Shown here: piece by piece, positions 44,201 to 56,100 of the stretch
How the letters are laid out: the number at the start of each line of letters is the position of its first letter
How positions within the stretch are numbered: position 1 is the first letter of the stretch
Source of the DNA: Protea cynaroides
Taxonomy: Eukaryota > Streptophyta > Magnoliopsida > Proteales > Proteaceae
DNA: 64,000 bases
NCBI GenBank assembly: GCA_028583415.1
Contig: CM053269.1
Coordinates: 47,713,822-47,777,821, forward strand
Direction of reading: 5' to 3'
The notes under the pieces: generated by a model
Database searches by the model: none
Told to the model about the DNA's origin: nothing
The model's input: the letters and a program-made list of their open reading frames with translations, nothing else
Translations under genes and position numbers: made by a program

Positions 44201-47200
44201 ATGAGGACGAAGATTGGTTTGATCGAGAAGAAGAAGAGACACAGCAAGGTTGAGCCTGTAAGTAAAGTTATTAACCAGAAGAGATGCAGGAGGACGACGA
44301 TCTGTCGTCGAGGACCTTCAGTGCCAATGATGCTGCAGAAACTGTTTGATTCTTGCAGAGAGGTGTTTAAAGGCCCTGGCACGGTTCCTCCTCCGCAAGA
44401 TGTGCAGAATATGCGTCAGATTCTCGGTGAGTCTCTCTATTTCACTGATCTCTAATCTTATGAAATCTGAATCTGAATACTTCCGCATTAATCCTATCAT
44501 TCGAGCTTTGGCCATGTTACAGATTAGAGAAGGCTTCTCCATTATTGTTTGTAGTTAAGGTTGCGCTTTCTAGTCTGTCATTCTTTGTCATTGTTCATGT
44601 CGTTACGTTCCTTCTTGTTCTAACACCGTCGGAGGATTTCAGGGGAAATACAACGTAATCGTCTGTTATGGATCATGGATGTAATCCATTATATACATTT
44701 CTGTATATAATACATACGTCATCGTCTTCACAATCGTGGATCCCTTCTGTCTTTCATTTGACAATGGGATTTGCAGTTGAAACTTGTTTAATACTTGAAG
44801 TCGGCAAACTGTCCATTAGAGCACTTCGAATCTGTTTCCTGATTTTCACCCCAAAAAAAAATAAAAATAAAAATCTGTTTCCTGATTCCAGATCATGGTT
44901 TACACGCTAAGCTATAGGCTTATCTATGTGGTGGGTGTCAATTGAAGTGCCCTCCATAATTCCTTTTTTCACAGTATTCCCTTGTTGATTAGAAATGCGC
45001 TAAAAATGGCCGTGTGGGTAACCAAATCATCCCCTGTCAACCTGCCACCTGTCAAGGGCAGGATTTCAGCCCACCTACCTCCCATGTGCTCACCTCCCCA
45101 TGTACTGGGAGGCGGGTCGACTGATCCTCAACCTCCTTCCTTAGATCAGTCGCAGGACCAGGGGAGGATTTGTGAGGATCCAACGCACCTCTGGCGACGT
45201 ACGAGTAATCCTAATTCCCATGTAGTTTGCTGTACCGTACATCGTCTCACATGGGGTTCCTTTTTTATTAATCGTTCTTGTCTCCCCTACCTTGATTATC
45301 TCCAACCCGGCTCCGGGATTCCAACCCATTCAACGTTGGAGTTGTGAACTGCGTTGGAGTTGTGAACTGGATCGAACTCCAATGGACTTCAACGGCTGAA
45401 TAGAGTGGGATCCGTGGAAGAGAGGATTTGGACTGATTATTAGGGTTAGGCCTTGGTTGATGATATTGTTTGTCATTGGATTGTATGGATTGTTTAGAAA
45501 TCATTTTCTGCCTGAGTTTGGGAGGGAGGTTTGGCGGTCCGGATGAATGACTGCCACCTGAGTTTGAAAGGGAGACTTGGCGTTCCGGATGAATGGCCGC
45601 CACCTGACTTTGGGAGAGAGACTTGGCGGTCCAGATGACTGGCCGTCACCCGGTGGATCCGAGCCAACACCCTGTCGGCTCAGCTTGTTGGTTCGAGTGT
45701 CGGTTCAAATGGAGGATTCGGATCCATTCGAGAAACAAGTGGCGGTTATTCATTTGGACTTCCAAATTTCTCATCCAAACTCAGCCGGGAGAGGATGTGA
45801 ATCCCATTGGATTATGGGATCATGGTTTTCAGTAATAAGTATCAGATCAGGTACCGATTATATGTGAATTTCTTGTATTGGACGAGGATTAGACAATCTG
45901 ATCTGATACATCTTGTATTTTTTATTCTTTATGGAACTTATGTCAATCATCCCGAGTAATGAATGTCATGTGTCTAACCATTTACGATTTTCTTACCAGA
46001 AAAAAAAAAAAAAAAACAAAACATTTACGATTTAAAATTTTAATTTGTTATCGATACATACCTCTTTTGGGCTGATCTGAAAAAGTGAAATACGTGTCAA
46101 TCGGGACCGACAGATCCGGGTCCCACTTTGCTGGCATGGAAACTCTCTCCTACATTATTTTTTGGGGAACGGAAGTATATTTCTGTTTCTTTCTTGATAT
46201 GTGGACCCTTTCTTCTTCCATGATCGATTTATTGATTTTTTTATTTTTTATTTATTTCGTATAAGATTTCAATATGCCCTCGCCTATGGATCTTTTGTTT
46301 AATTACTGGAATTTTTTGGGTGAAGTACTGATTTTCATTTTAACTCTCTTGATGATGCATTTGAACCTGGCTGTTAATGAGTGGAGAACAGCCCAGATTT
46401 TCTTTTCCTTAGAATTTTTTTCCATACGTTGGTGGACAAGCTTTTCGGTCGTAATGATCCAGATGGAAAATCAATCTAGTAGTGGTTTTAGTATGTTTCA
46501 CATCCTAATTCTACAGGCCAGAAATCCTCATCAGTGACTTGGAAGTGTGTAGAAATCCTCTCCCACTCACCTGCCGCCTGCCAAGGGTGGGGTTTTAGTC
46601 GGCCCACCTCTCCATGTATTGGTAGATGGGTCGATTGATCCCCAGCCCTTGGATCAGTCTGCCGCCATGGGAGAGGATTCCTCTCCCTTGGAAGTACTCG
46701 TGAAACAAAGCGGGTGTGGGATTCCATCTGTTTTGTTTTTTTTCAAGTTACTGAAAAGAAACTTTGGTCTGTACCGTCTGTGATCCGTAGCGGTCTTCTT
46801 TACAGCAATTTCTTCGCTAGTCAATTATCATTGGCATTATTTGCTTGTACGAAAAAGGAATTAGAGTTACATGCATGCACTAGCCCACATTCCCGGTTGT
46901 ACCTTTATTCACCATGTTACTGTTTTTTTGTGGGTGGGTGCTGGGGCCGGGGTCCATATAAAGGAGGATTTCTTTCCATAGAGAAGGGTGTAGATTTCAA
47001 AGAATAGAGAGAGAAAAAAAGTAAACGCGCGCAGCATGTACTTCTTCTTCCGAAGAAATAATTAAATACCAGTTTGTGATAATTGAAATCTGCCCTAATT
47101 TTCCCAAAAAAAAGAAAAGAAAAATGTAGGCGACTGTAGTTGGAGAATCGCTTGATCTCATCCAACAAGATCCAATACAGTGTAGACCGGAAATGTCTTA

Positions 47201-49589
47201 GAAGCGAATCTGAAGTTACTACGAATTACAAACATACCTTAAATTTCTTTCGTTAAATGGCATTCTTGCAACTTTGGAAACTTTTTAACCATTTTCAATG
47301 TTTATTCTAGGTTGAAGTTTGCCTAAAGTTTGATTAGTTGGATGAACATGGGTCCTCGAGCCTTCTACCTCCATACAAATTTGCCATGTAATGGATGGTT
47401 ATTTTGCACCCCCCAAAAAAAAGTGGGTAGTTTGGTCAATAACATTACCAGTGAATTCACATGAATTCCTAGAGTTGTCTTTATTTTTTTTTTCATCAAT
47501 TTTTTTTTTTTGGGATATAAGAACGAACTTTATTAATTAACAGAACTGTAACGTATCAAATGTGTCGCTTGTAAGGAGAATGGTGTTCATATAGATAAGT
47601 ACATCTCCCATATGTTGAGCTGCAAATCAAAGTGTATGCTTTCATGTCGTACGACAAATCCTCTTTGATATATATAAAGTATTTGGAAGTTCATTATATA
47701 AAAGATGGTAATGACTTAGTTGGTCTTTCTTATATTGTAGACAGTATGAAGCCAGAAGATGTTGGATTAAGCAGGGATCTCCTTTTCTTTAAGCCTGGAA
47801 GTGTTATAAAAGGGACTCCGAGGGTGAGATATACAACCATATACAAGTGCACAAATTTCTCGGTAAGAATAGGAAATTCTTGCTTGCTTATATATCCATT
47901 TTCTTTTTGGTCATGCAAATCACGAAATCAAAAGTCTTATTTTTTTTATTATTTCTTATTTTCTTGCAGTTGTGTATTTTCTTTCTTCCCCGTACTGCTG
48001 TCATCCCACTCCATAACCACCCAGGGATGACTGTATTCAGCAAGCTTCTCTTAGGATCAATGCATATAAAGGCATATGATTGGGCTGATCCTGTCAAGTT
48101 TGAGAGTTCCATGCCCTCTTCTTCTAACGGTTAGTAGTCTGAGCTCTCTCTGTTTTATTTTTCCTTTGTGAGCAGATGTTAGATCATTAAAAATGGAACC
48201 AATGAGTGGATTTTCTCTGGCTAACCCAATTAGGATAAATTTGCAGCGAGACTTGCGAAATTGAAGGCCAATACAGTGTTCACAGCCCCCTGCAACACAT
48301 CTGTACTCTATCCCACATCAGGAGGAAATATTCATGCCTTCACGGCAGTTACACCGTGTGCAGTGCTTGATGTGATTGGACCTCCTTATTCAAAAGAAGA
48401 TGGGCGAGACTGCACGTACTATAGGGATTTGCCGTACTCAAGTCGGTCAGGTAAGAAGAACTATCGAAACCTTGTATCTTTTCATCCAATTATCTTTCAC
48501 AACCAGGCTAGGAGCTGCATGGACCCTGTACAGGCTTTGTTTGTTTTTATGTAAAATGGATGAAAAAGAAATTTTTTTTGTGCAATAGGATGTAGGAAAA
48601 TCTTGCATGGATGGAGATTTTCATGTAAAATATTATTTATATAGAAAATTTTACAATAAAGCAAACAGGGCCAATGGAAATCCAAGGTTTTCATTTGCAA
48701 GTTACCAAATGAGGGGTTGCAACCTTCTTGTTGCACAAGTTAGTGCATTTCTAGGAGATGGATTTTACATGATTTAGTGTTCATAAAATAGCGCACAAAC
48801 ATCAACTGATGTTGAGAACTATGTTGTCTTAACGGGTTGTAATCTCACCAGAATTCGAGTAATCAGGATTTGCCGGAGCCAATTCCGATATGAATTGGTC
48901 GATTCAGTTGGTCTGATCCTGATTCCTTGAACCCTGAATCTCACACTGCCATGTTGTAAACTGCATGTTTCATGAGATCATGATTCTGAGGGACAATAGG
49001 TATCTGTTTCACTTGAAAAAGTATGGAACTGGGAAAGTTCTTTGATACCTTGTGACACTAGAGAAGCATACCGCCCATCTGTTTTAACATAGTAACCTTT
49101 AATTAGACTAGGTTTCAAAGCCAACATATGAGATGCTTCCGAGATTACACCCCTCCGTAAGATGGGCAAGAGGATCCCATAAAATGAGGTGGCCATGTTA
49201 TTGATTCATTTTACTTTAGGATCCTTCTGTTTCCATGTAAAGTCGTGGTATTTTTGGTGGGGGAAATCATAATGTACTGATCATGAGGCACCACAAAAAT
49301 ATAGTTTCAAATTTGTAGTGAGGGTGTGATGTGGTTCTTGAAGTCAATTGTCAGGGGCCTAGCACTACAAAATGGATGCTTTATTTTAGGAATTTAAATT
49401 CCCTTAGTTTATTATGCTCCTTCAGTTCTAATTTTTTTTTTCCTTCCTGGTTTTACAGATTGCATTGTGGAGGAATCCAAAGAGGGAGAAGGTTATTATG
49501 GATGGTTGGAAGAGACTGACATGCCCAAGGACTTAGAGATGGAGGGGGTTGAATATTTGGGTCCAAAGATCATTGATACTGTTTGCTAG
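44201..49589 (+). CDS. PCO: Plant cysteine oxidase (complete, five exons)
   Basis: Coding exons are 44201-44426, 47741-47862, 47970-48129, 48247-48450 and 49459-49589. All borders are GT-AG, phases match, and the product is 280 residues, the usual PCO length. The enzyme uses O2 to oxidise N-terminal Cys of ERF-VII factors to the sulfinic acid, feeding them into the Arg/N-degron pathway, and so acts as an oxygen sensor in cytosol or nucleus. A basic N-terminus (KKKRHSK, RRTTICRR) precedes the conserved PMMLQKLFDSCREVF. Iron ligands are H131 and H133 (PLHNHPGMTVFSKLL) and H199 (GGNIHAF); D211 (CAVLDVIGPPY) matches the conserved active-site Asp. The ATG at 44201 is the first in frame after a stop at 44159. 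The basic N-terminus suggests the PCO1/2 type. Intron 1 (3.3 kb) carries three MITEs. Confidence 0.93.
45017..45181. mobile_element. MITE family B, copy 3
   Basis: GGTAACCAAATCATCCCCTG at the left, CACCTGTCAAGGGCAGGATT, CATGTACTGGGAGGCGGG, GACTGATCCTCAACC and GGGGAGGATTTGTGAGGATCC-like right end. An extra short insertion, CCATGTGCTCACCTCC, makes it longer than the other copies. In PCO intron 1; target duplication not resolved. Confidence 0.78.
45483..45804. mobile_element. MITE family A, copy 4 (322 bp) with a 46-bp triplication
   Basis: The exact 9-bp repeat CATTGGATT flanks it at 45474-45482 and 45805-45813. The left terminal region shares CTGAGTTTGG with the reverse complement of the right end (GGATTCACATCCTCTCCC). 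Three tandem 46-bp units begin at 45514, 45560 and 45606, each with TTGGCG.TCC.GATGA.TG. The centre keeps GAGCCAACACCCTGTCGGCTC. In PCO intron 1. Confidence 0.82.
46547..46686. mobile_element. MITE family B, copy 4 (140 bp, 9-bp TSD)
   Basis: The exact repeat CTTGGAAGT flanks it (46538-46546 and 46687-46695). Interior words CTGCCAAGGGTGGGGTTTTA, CCATGTATTGGTAGATGGG and CCCAGCCCTTGGATCAGTC match copies 1 to 3. In PCO intron 1. Confidence 0.9.
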
Positions 49590-50513
49590 TTTTCTCAGCT
49601 GTTTTCAGGTGGATGTAGATGTTTACCCACGCCCCCAAGCCCTTAAAAGCCTTCTTTTGCTCATCTACCCTACCGTTTATAGATTTTGTTCCTGAACCCC
49701 AACAAGTTCAATTTTTCACCCTTTCAGACTTAAACCTTATGGGAGAAGATCTACATGCTGTCGGTGTATTTGAAGAAATACATACTGAGCAAGGGAAATG
49801 GGAGTACTTAATCTCTACACGCTGCCGGTGTATTGGAGATATACATACTAGATGGGAAATGGGAGTACATGGAGAGAAAGTAACAGGTTCATTTGAAGGA
49901 TTTAGATTTGCCAGAGTAGAGAGGAATGTAAGAGGAAAATAGAGAAGCAGTGTGTACTACTTTTTTCCTAATCGTATTTACTCATGATAGTTCATCTGTA
50001 CAGTTAGGGCTGTAAGTGGATCGTATTTGGTCCCTTTAATTAATTGGGTATTGGAGGTCTAATTAAAGTATTCTAGAAAATTCATATCCATATTTGTCAA
50101 TTGATTTACTCATTTAGGCTTCCCTAAAAGGCAAGGTATATATGTTTTTGAATGTTTCTGGTTCTGTTTGGATGTTAAAAAAAAAAAAACCCATTCATTT
50201 TAAGTCAAGATAGACATGATGAGTTTATGTGTTCATCTCATTTATTATTTTAAATTTTTTTCCCTTCCCTGACATCCAAACACAATCTTAATCAGTCATA
50301 GGTCCTACATTGCCTGAAAAAATATGGCCCTTAATCCATCTCCCATCCTGTCTGTCATTGGTCCGATTTCTCATCTTAACGTGGTGGGAAATCCCTCTAT
50401 AAACATGTGAGGACAATTATCCCTACAAACAAACATGGCGTAGGCGGTTTACTCTAAAGAGAGTTTTCCTTTTATCCAGTTATCCCTTCACTTGGTTCTG
50501 CTGTCATACTACA
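49590..50513. other. PCO 3' region and spacer to NOL
   Basis: The PCO 3' untranslated region and the NOL upstream region share this 0.9-kb spacer. It contains two near-repeats, TGCTG(T/C)CGGTGTATT, near 49,760 and 49,820. No other gene is seen. Confidence 0.5.
50398..50404 (+). promoter_or_regulatory. Probable TATA box of the NOL gene
   Basis: TATAAAC lies about 110 nt upstream of the NOL ATG, with an inverted CCAAT word (ATTGG) about 40 nt further up. Spacing fits a plant core promoter; this is inferred from sequence only. Confidence 0.45.
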
Positions 50514-53115
50514 ATGGCTTCTCTTCGTTTTCCCGCCATTTCCCTTGCTCTTCCCACTAAAACTCGAGCTCATCTCATCTCATCAGATCGTTGTCGCACC
50601 AACCATTATCGTCGTCAGACCTACGCCTGCCACCGGCGGATTCTGAAGCTCGGGATTCGCGTGTCAAGTCTTAACCTTCCCCGAATTACAGCGGAATCTT
50701 CTGCGACACGAAGCCCTATGGTTCCTCCTTATAATGTATTAATAACTGGTTCCACTAAAGGTCAGTCTACGCCCCCGCCTTAGGAGTTTCAATTTCCTTT
50801 TACATTGAATTCTTGTACCTCTCTGGTGTTATTTGGTCTAGTTTGATTACGTTTTCGATCATCCATCTTACATAACTTAAACGGACTTTGTAACTCTGAT
50901 TCCCATGATTGTCTTTGTAAATTTTATAAGCTTGAAACGGTTGAAGCTCAAATAATTTGTCGTAGTATATTGGATTCATTTACGTTTCCGATCAGTCGAA
51001 GTACTCAAAATTGAAATCTAGACAGATACATTACGGGAAGCTTATTGTATCGAATTTTCTTGACGTTGTTCTTGTAGAGACTAAGATTCTGTCTACGATA
51101 GTTTGCCTGTTCTCTGATAAGAATGGCGTTAAATTGAGCTATGGAAATGAGAAGGATATGCTTCTCCTTGCTGCAACAAGTAACAACATTCCTTCCAGTC
51201 TTTGGACAGAAATAGACCATGTAATTCATTAGAGGTGGGCCTTGGCGCAATGATAAGGTTGCTTCATTATGACCTGGTGGTCATCAGTTCGAATTTGAAA
51301 ATAGCCTCTCTGTCAGGCAAGGTTAAGGCTGCGTATATCTGCCCCTCCCAAATCCCATGGTGGCAGGAACCACATACACTGAGTATACCCTTCTTTATAG
51401 AAAAGAATTTTTACATTGCTCATTTTGTAGTCCTTCGGTTAGCTCAAACATGATGTCAAGAAATCCAACAAGTTCCCTGTTGATAATTCGCCCTTCTCTT
51501 GGTGGGGTTTGGGCCCTACAGCCCACCTTCCCTGTGCAAACATGCACCCAAAGTTTAAATTGATTTTCCAATAGCCATTTACTGAAATTGTCCAAGAGCA
51601 TGAGCTAGAACAGTGATCAGGCACTGTATGTCATCATATCTGAGTAATTTTCATCCAGTGTCCAGCAAGTCTTCACCGATCGATTGTTTCTTTCCAGCTT
51701 AACTGGATGCATTATAACTCGTATGTGCATTGGATTCCAACTTCTGTAATTTGGGAACTGCAAATAAGGGACTTGTATGCATCCTATATGTTATAGTTAG
51801 CTTGCAAATGAATTCTTTCAAACTTAGAGCTAATATGTTATGTGGGCCTGCCTTCTGACATGTAAGTGGTAATACTTTTCAATCAAATACTCCATGAGTT
51901 GATATTTAGCACGTGGTCTCTTATTTGCATGCAAAAAACAGACAAAATGTTCATTTTTTTTTCTCTTACTAAATTTCAGTTTATTTTATTGTGCACCAAT
52001 CAGGAATAGGATATGCACTTGCTAAAGAATTCCTCAAAGCAGGTGACAATGTTATTATATGCTCAAGATCAGGTGAGTGCTCTAGTTCTTAATGTGTTCA
52101 TTGTTTGTCCATTTTGATGCATCATCTTTTTTATTTTATTTTGTTGTTGTAATCTGTTACGTCTGGCAAATATTAAGACTTGTAAATAGGTGGCTTCATA
52201 GCAGGTTAGTGTTATCTGAAGCTGATTAATTGATGGACTCAAGTATGCAGATCTAGACTAGTCCCAACTGTCCATTAATATGGATTATATGGTGGTGAAT
52301 GTTGGGTTTTACTACAAATTATGAAAATATAGTTGAAATCTTTTAATTGAGTATGTGCCTCAAAAAAAAAAAAAAAAATGTACAGAGATTTATTTCGAGA
52401 AACCCATATTAACTCTGGAAAAAAAAATCATTTAGAAATAGAAATATGTATTTAGGATACGGAGTGCTAATCATGTGGAGTTAGCATAATATACTCTTGC
52501 TATTTTGTAAATGAAAGCACCAATTGGGAGTTAATGTTTCCAGAGAATCTTTAAATATCATGAAGATGCAGGACATCCATGCTTTTCCAGTTTTAAGGAT
52601 GAATTGCAAGGAAGAAACTGTGGGAAAAGGGTATGAGTGGTTAGGGTTTAGGGGAATAGAGGAAAATTGGTAAAAATCAAGAACAAGGTTTTGTTATGGT
52701 ACCAGTGAACCAGTAACCTTGAGAGGAGAATTGAAGAAGAGGAAATAATATGCTGTTTAGGGTTGTGGGCAATCCTGTAAACAATAACTTTTGAGGATAA
52801 GCCACCCAAACCGCTAGCAAAGTTTTAGCATACAGAAATTCAAAATAAAAAGATAACACTAGAAAAGTTGGGGAACTGTAAGCACAGGTCCACAACTAGA
52901 AACTAAGATAGCAGCCTCGAGCTAGGAAGACTGCAGGGAATCCTAGATAGCCACTGATCTCTCTTTTTAATTTTTAAAGTCCAACTCCCGTTTTCTTTGT
53001 ACCAAGCTAACTAATATGACTCGTGGCTTTAACCAAAGCTCCATTTGCTAAAACAAAAGTCTGACCCATTACATGTAAACCCATTACTAATAAGACCCAA
53101 ATGCACGTATCTGGA

Positions 53116-53150
<35 letters not shown>

Positions 53151-56100
53151 GTAGTCCACTTTATTACAGTGCTCCCAGTAGTCCCATGCACAATCTACAG
53201 TAGTCTCTGAGTGAGAAAAATCCCCATGGCTTTAGGATGCTCTTACATTAGTCTTGCTCCTCGGTCTGATAAATAATGTTGGTTATGGGCAAGTACAATT
53301 GAGAGGAGAGTGAGAGAATTGGGAGTGGACTTCTAAAGTTCCAATGGGAATTAAGATTTAAGAAGACCATATTCTTTGTTGATCCTGGATATCAGTCCTG
53401 ACGTACTTGTATTTTAAACTAGGAAATTCAGTGATTACATTCATCTATTTATTTATATTTTCCTATCAAATTCTTTTAATTAATTTTTTATGTGTATTTT
53501 AGACTTCTGCTTTACCAGGATTTCATAATTTACCTTTAAAATATGAGAATTTTACTGGTGGTTGCCACATGAAAAACTGCACTTAATGCTAAAGTTTGCT
53601 TAGGGGATCCTTTTCAGGTCAACGGGTGGAGTCGGCGGTTCAAAACTTGAGACAGGAGTTCGGGGAGCAGCATGTGTGGGTACCCACTACATAGCTTTTG
53701 CTTTAATATCCTGCTTTCCATTTTGTTTCTTCTTTGTCTTCTGCGTTTACGTTGCCTTGATATTGTTGAATACTTGAATGTACTTTGTTCTATTGTCTTC
53801 TGAAGGATCTTTTTCTTCAGGGTACTACCTGTGATGTTAGAGAAGGGAATAACGTCAAAGATTTAGTAGCATTTGCCTGTGACAAGCTCAAATACATTGA
53901 CATATGGGTATGTAACTCATGGCTGTGTACATAATTGTACCACATGGAATCGATGACTATCATATTTGTAATCTTGGTTTGAACCCCACTGCTTATCTGA
54001 AGAAAATAGAAAAATTTGGAGGACTTACTATCTCTAATCATGACAGATAGAGGCGAAGATAGGATTTTAGATAGGAGGTATTGTCTTCATTGAGGATTAA
54101 AACCCAGCTTCATTCTTTGACTTAACTAACAGTGATAAGAATAGCACTACTTGGGATCCATGCCCATAATATTTAGAACCTCTTCCTGTTTTTTTTTTTT
54201 TTTTTTTTTAGACATTGGAGGGCTTCGTTTCTCTGATCTGGGACTTCAGATGGGAGTTAGCTGTCCCTCCCTTGGTATTAAGAGGCTCAGCTTCATTGGT
54301 GGCTTATCTGTCATTTGTTATAGAGTTTTGTTTTTTTGGTAACAAATTTGTTTTGTTATTGCATGAGTTGATATAAAATTGTGCCTTGTTGCTTATGAAT
54401 GCAATTATTGTCTTTTATTTCTGTGGGCTAACATATCTTTACTTTTGTTTGGTCTTCTATTTCGTCCTGGATTTATCTATCTTATGTTGCCTTTTTCCAC
54501 ACCTAGTGTTTCATTTACTTTCCTGGGTGAAAAAAATAAAAATAAAACCCATGGATCCAGATAAAAGAGAAGGGGGAGGAGGAGGAGGGGGGGGATCCAT
54601 TTGGTTTCTTAGCGTCTGGCATCCAAAGCCTTAGGTCAAACCCTTTTAGCATGGATCGCCAAATTTTTTCATTTCAAATTTATAGGGGTGAAGGGGAAAA
54701 AGGGATTCGGGGAGCTACCCCCAAATAGTTGGAATAAGGCCTAGTTCAGTTGACTACTAAGTCTTTGTTTTGCCTTCTAGGAACTTTGTCCACATGCTGT
54801 TTGCTATTGGCTGATTATTAGTTTTGAATTCTCAGTTCAGACTGGTAATGTGTTACAACTTACAACTCATAATGTCAAGTCTGTTATCTCACACCTATGC
54901 CACTGTATTTTGTGAAAGGATGCAGATTAATAATGCCGGATCAAATGCATACAGCTATAAACCATTGGCAGAAGCTTCCGATGAAGATCTTATGTAAGTT
55001 TTACTGACTTATCTTCCTTGTGATGTTCCATCCATTTAACTTTAAGCCTCTTTGAGGTATTGATTCTTTGGCAGAGAAGTTGTTACAACAAACACACTTG
55101 GTCTAATGATATGTTGCCGAGAGGTAAAGGACAATCTCTTGAGCTTCTGGTTTACTGTAATCCTTGAAAATTCTGTTTCTCTCATGGTTGTGATTTATAG
55201 GCAATAAAGATGATGTTGAACCAGCCTCGTGGGGGTCATATTTTCAACATTGATGGAGCTGGTTCAGATGGAAGACCAACTCCAAGGTCCTGTGTGATAC
55301 ATTTAACTGTAGCTAACTGCATCTTGTACTTCTAAACATGTTTTAATCTTGTTGCCCCTGGAAGTAGTTTTTGTGGCTCATAGGGTAATCGAGATAGTCT
55401 CTTTTGTCATCTTATAATTTTGTCCTGCTGTTCCAGAATGTGAGTGTGTTGGTTAGTGTAGAAATATAGTTACATCCAGTATCCAATAAAAGCCAATCCT
55501 ATGTACCTTGGGGATGGGTATGTACCTTTGTCTTTAATGGTTTTATGATACCAATTTGTATATCCTTTCCAATGTAATAGTCCAGTTGTCTGGGTTTTAT
55601 TGTGTCAAATTTTTTTTTCTCAAAGTCTAATCTATTGTTAGTTGACTGATGTCCTGTTTAGCTTCTATATATGGTTGGTGATTATATTTCTATTTATCTT
55701 CTAGATTTGCTGCATATGGAGCAACAAAACGCAGTGTAGTTCACCTGACAAAGTCATTACAGGTATCATCATTTTTTTGGGGGGTTAAGGACACTTGGTA
55801 AGAAGTTTTCGGTCACTTATTTCTTTTGTTACGGCACTGGGGAATTTCAGTCTCAGATTCTGACTATCGATGATGGTTATCTCTTTCTTTAACTTGAGCA
55901 AGTCCACATTGTTCAGTTGCCTAGGGTTTTATGTCCAACAATTGGATGGCTTAACTGATCTCTGAATGTTGACTACAATTATTCATTCTACCATTTCTTC
56001 TGGGTGAAAATGAAACAACTATCACAAACAATTCTACAGTTCTACCTGTGGGATGGTTGCTATCAATGGTTGGTTTTGATCTGTCTCTTTGGTGCCAGTG

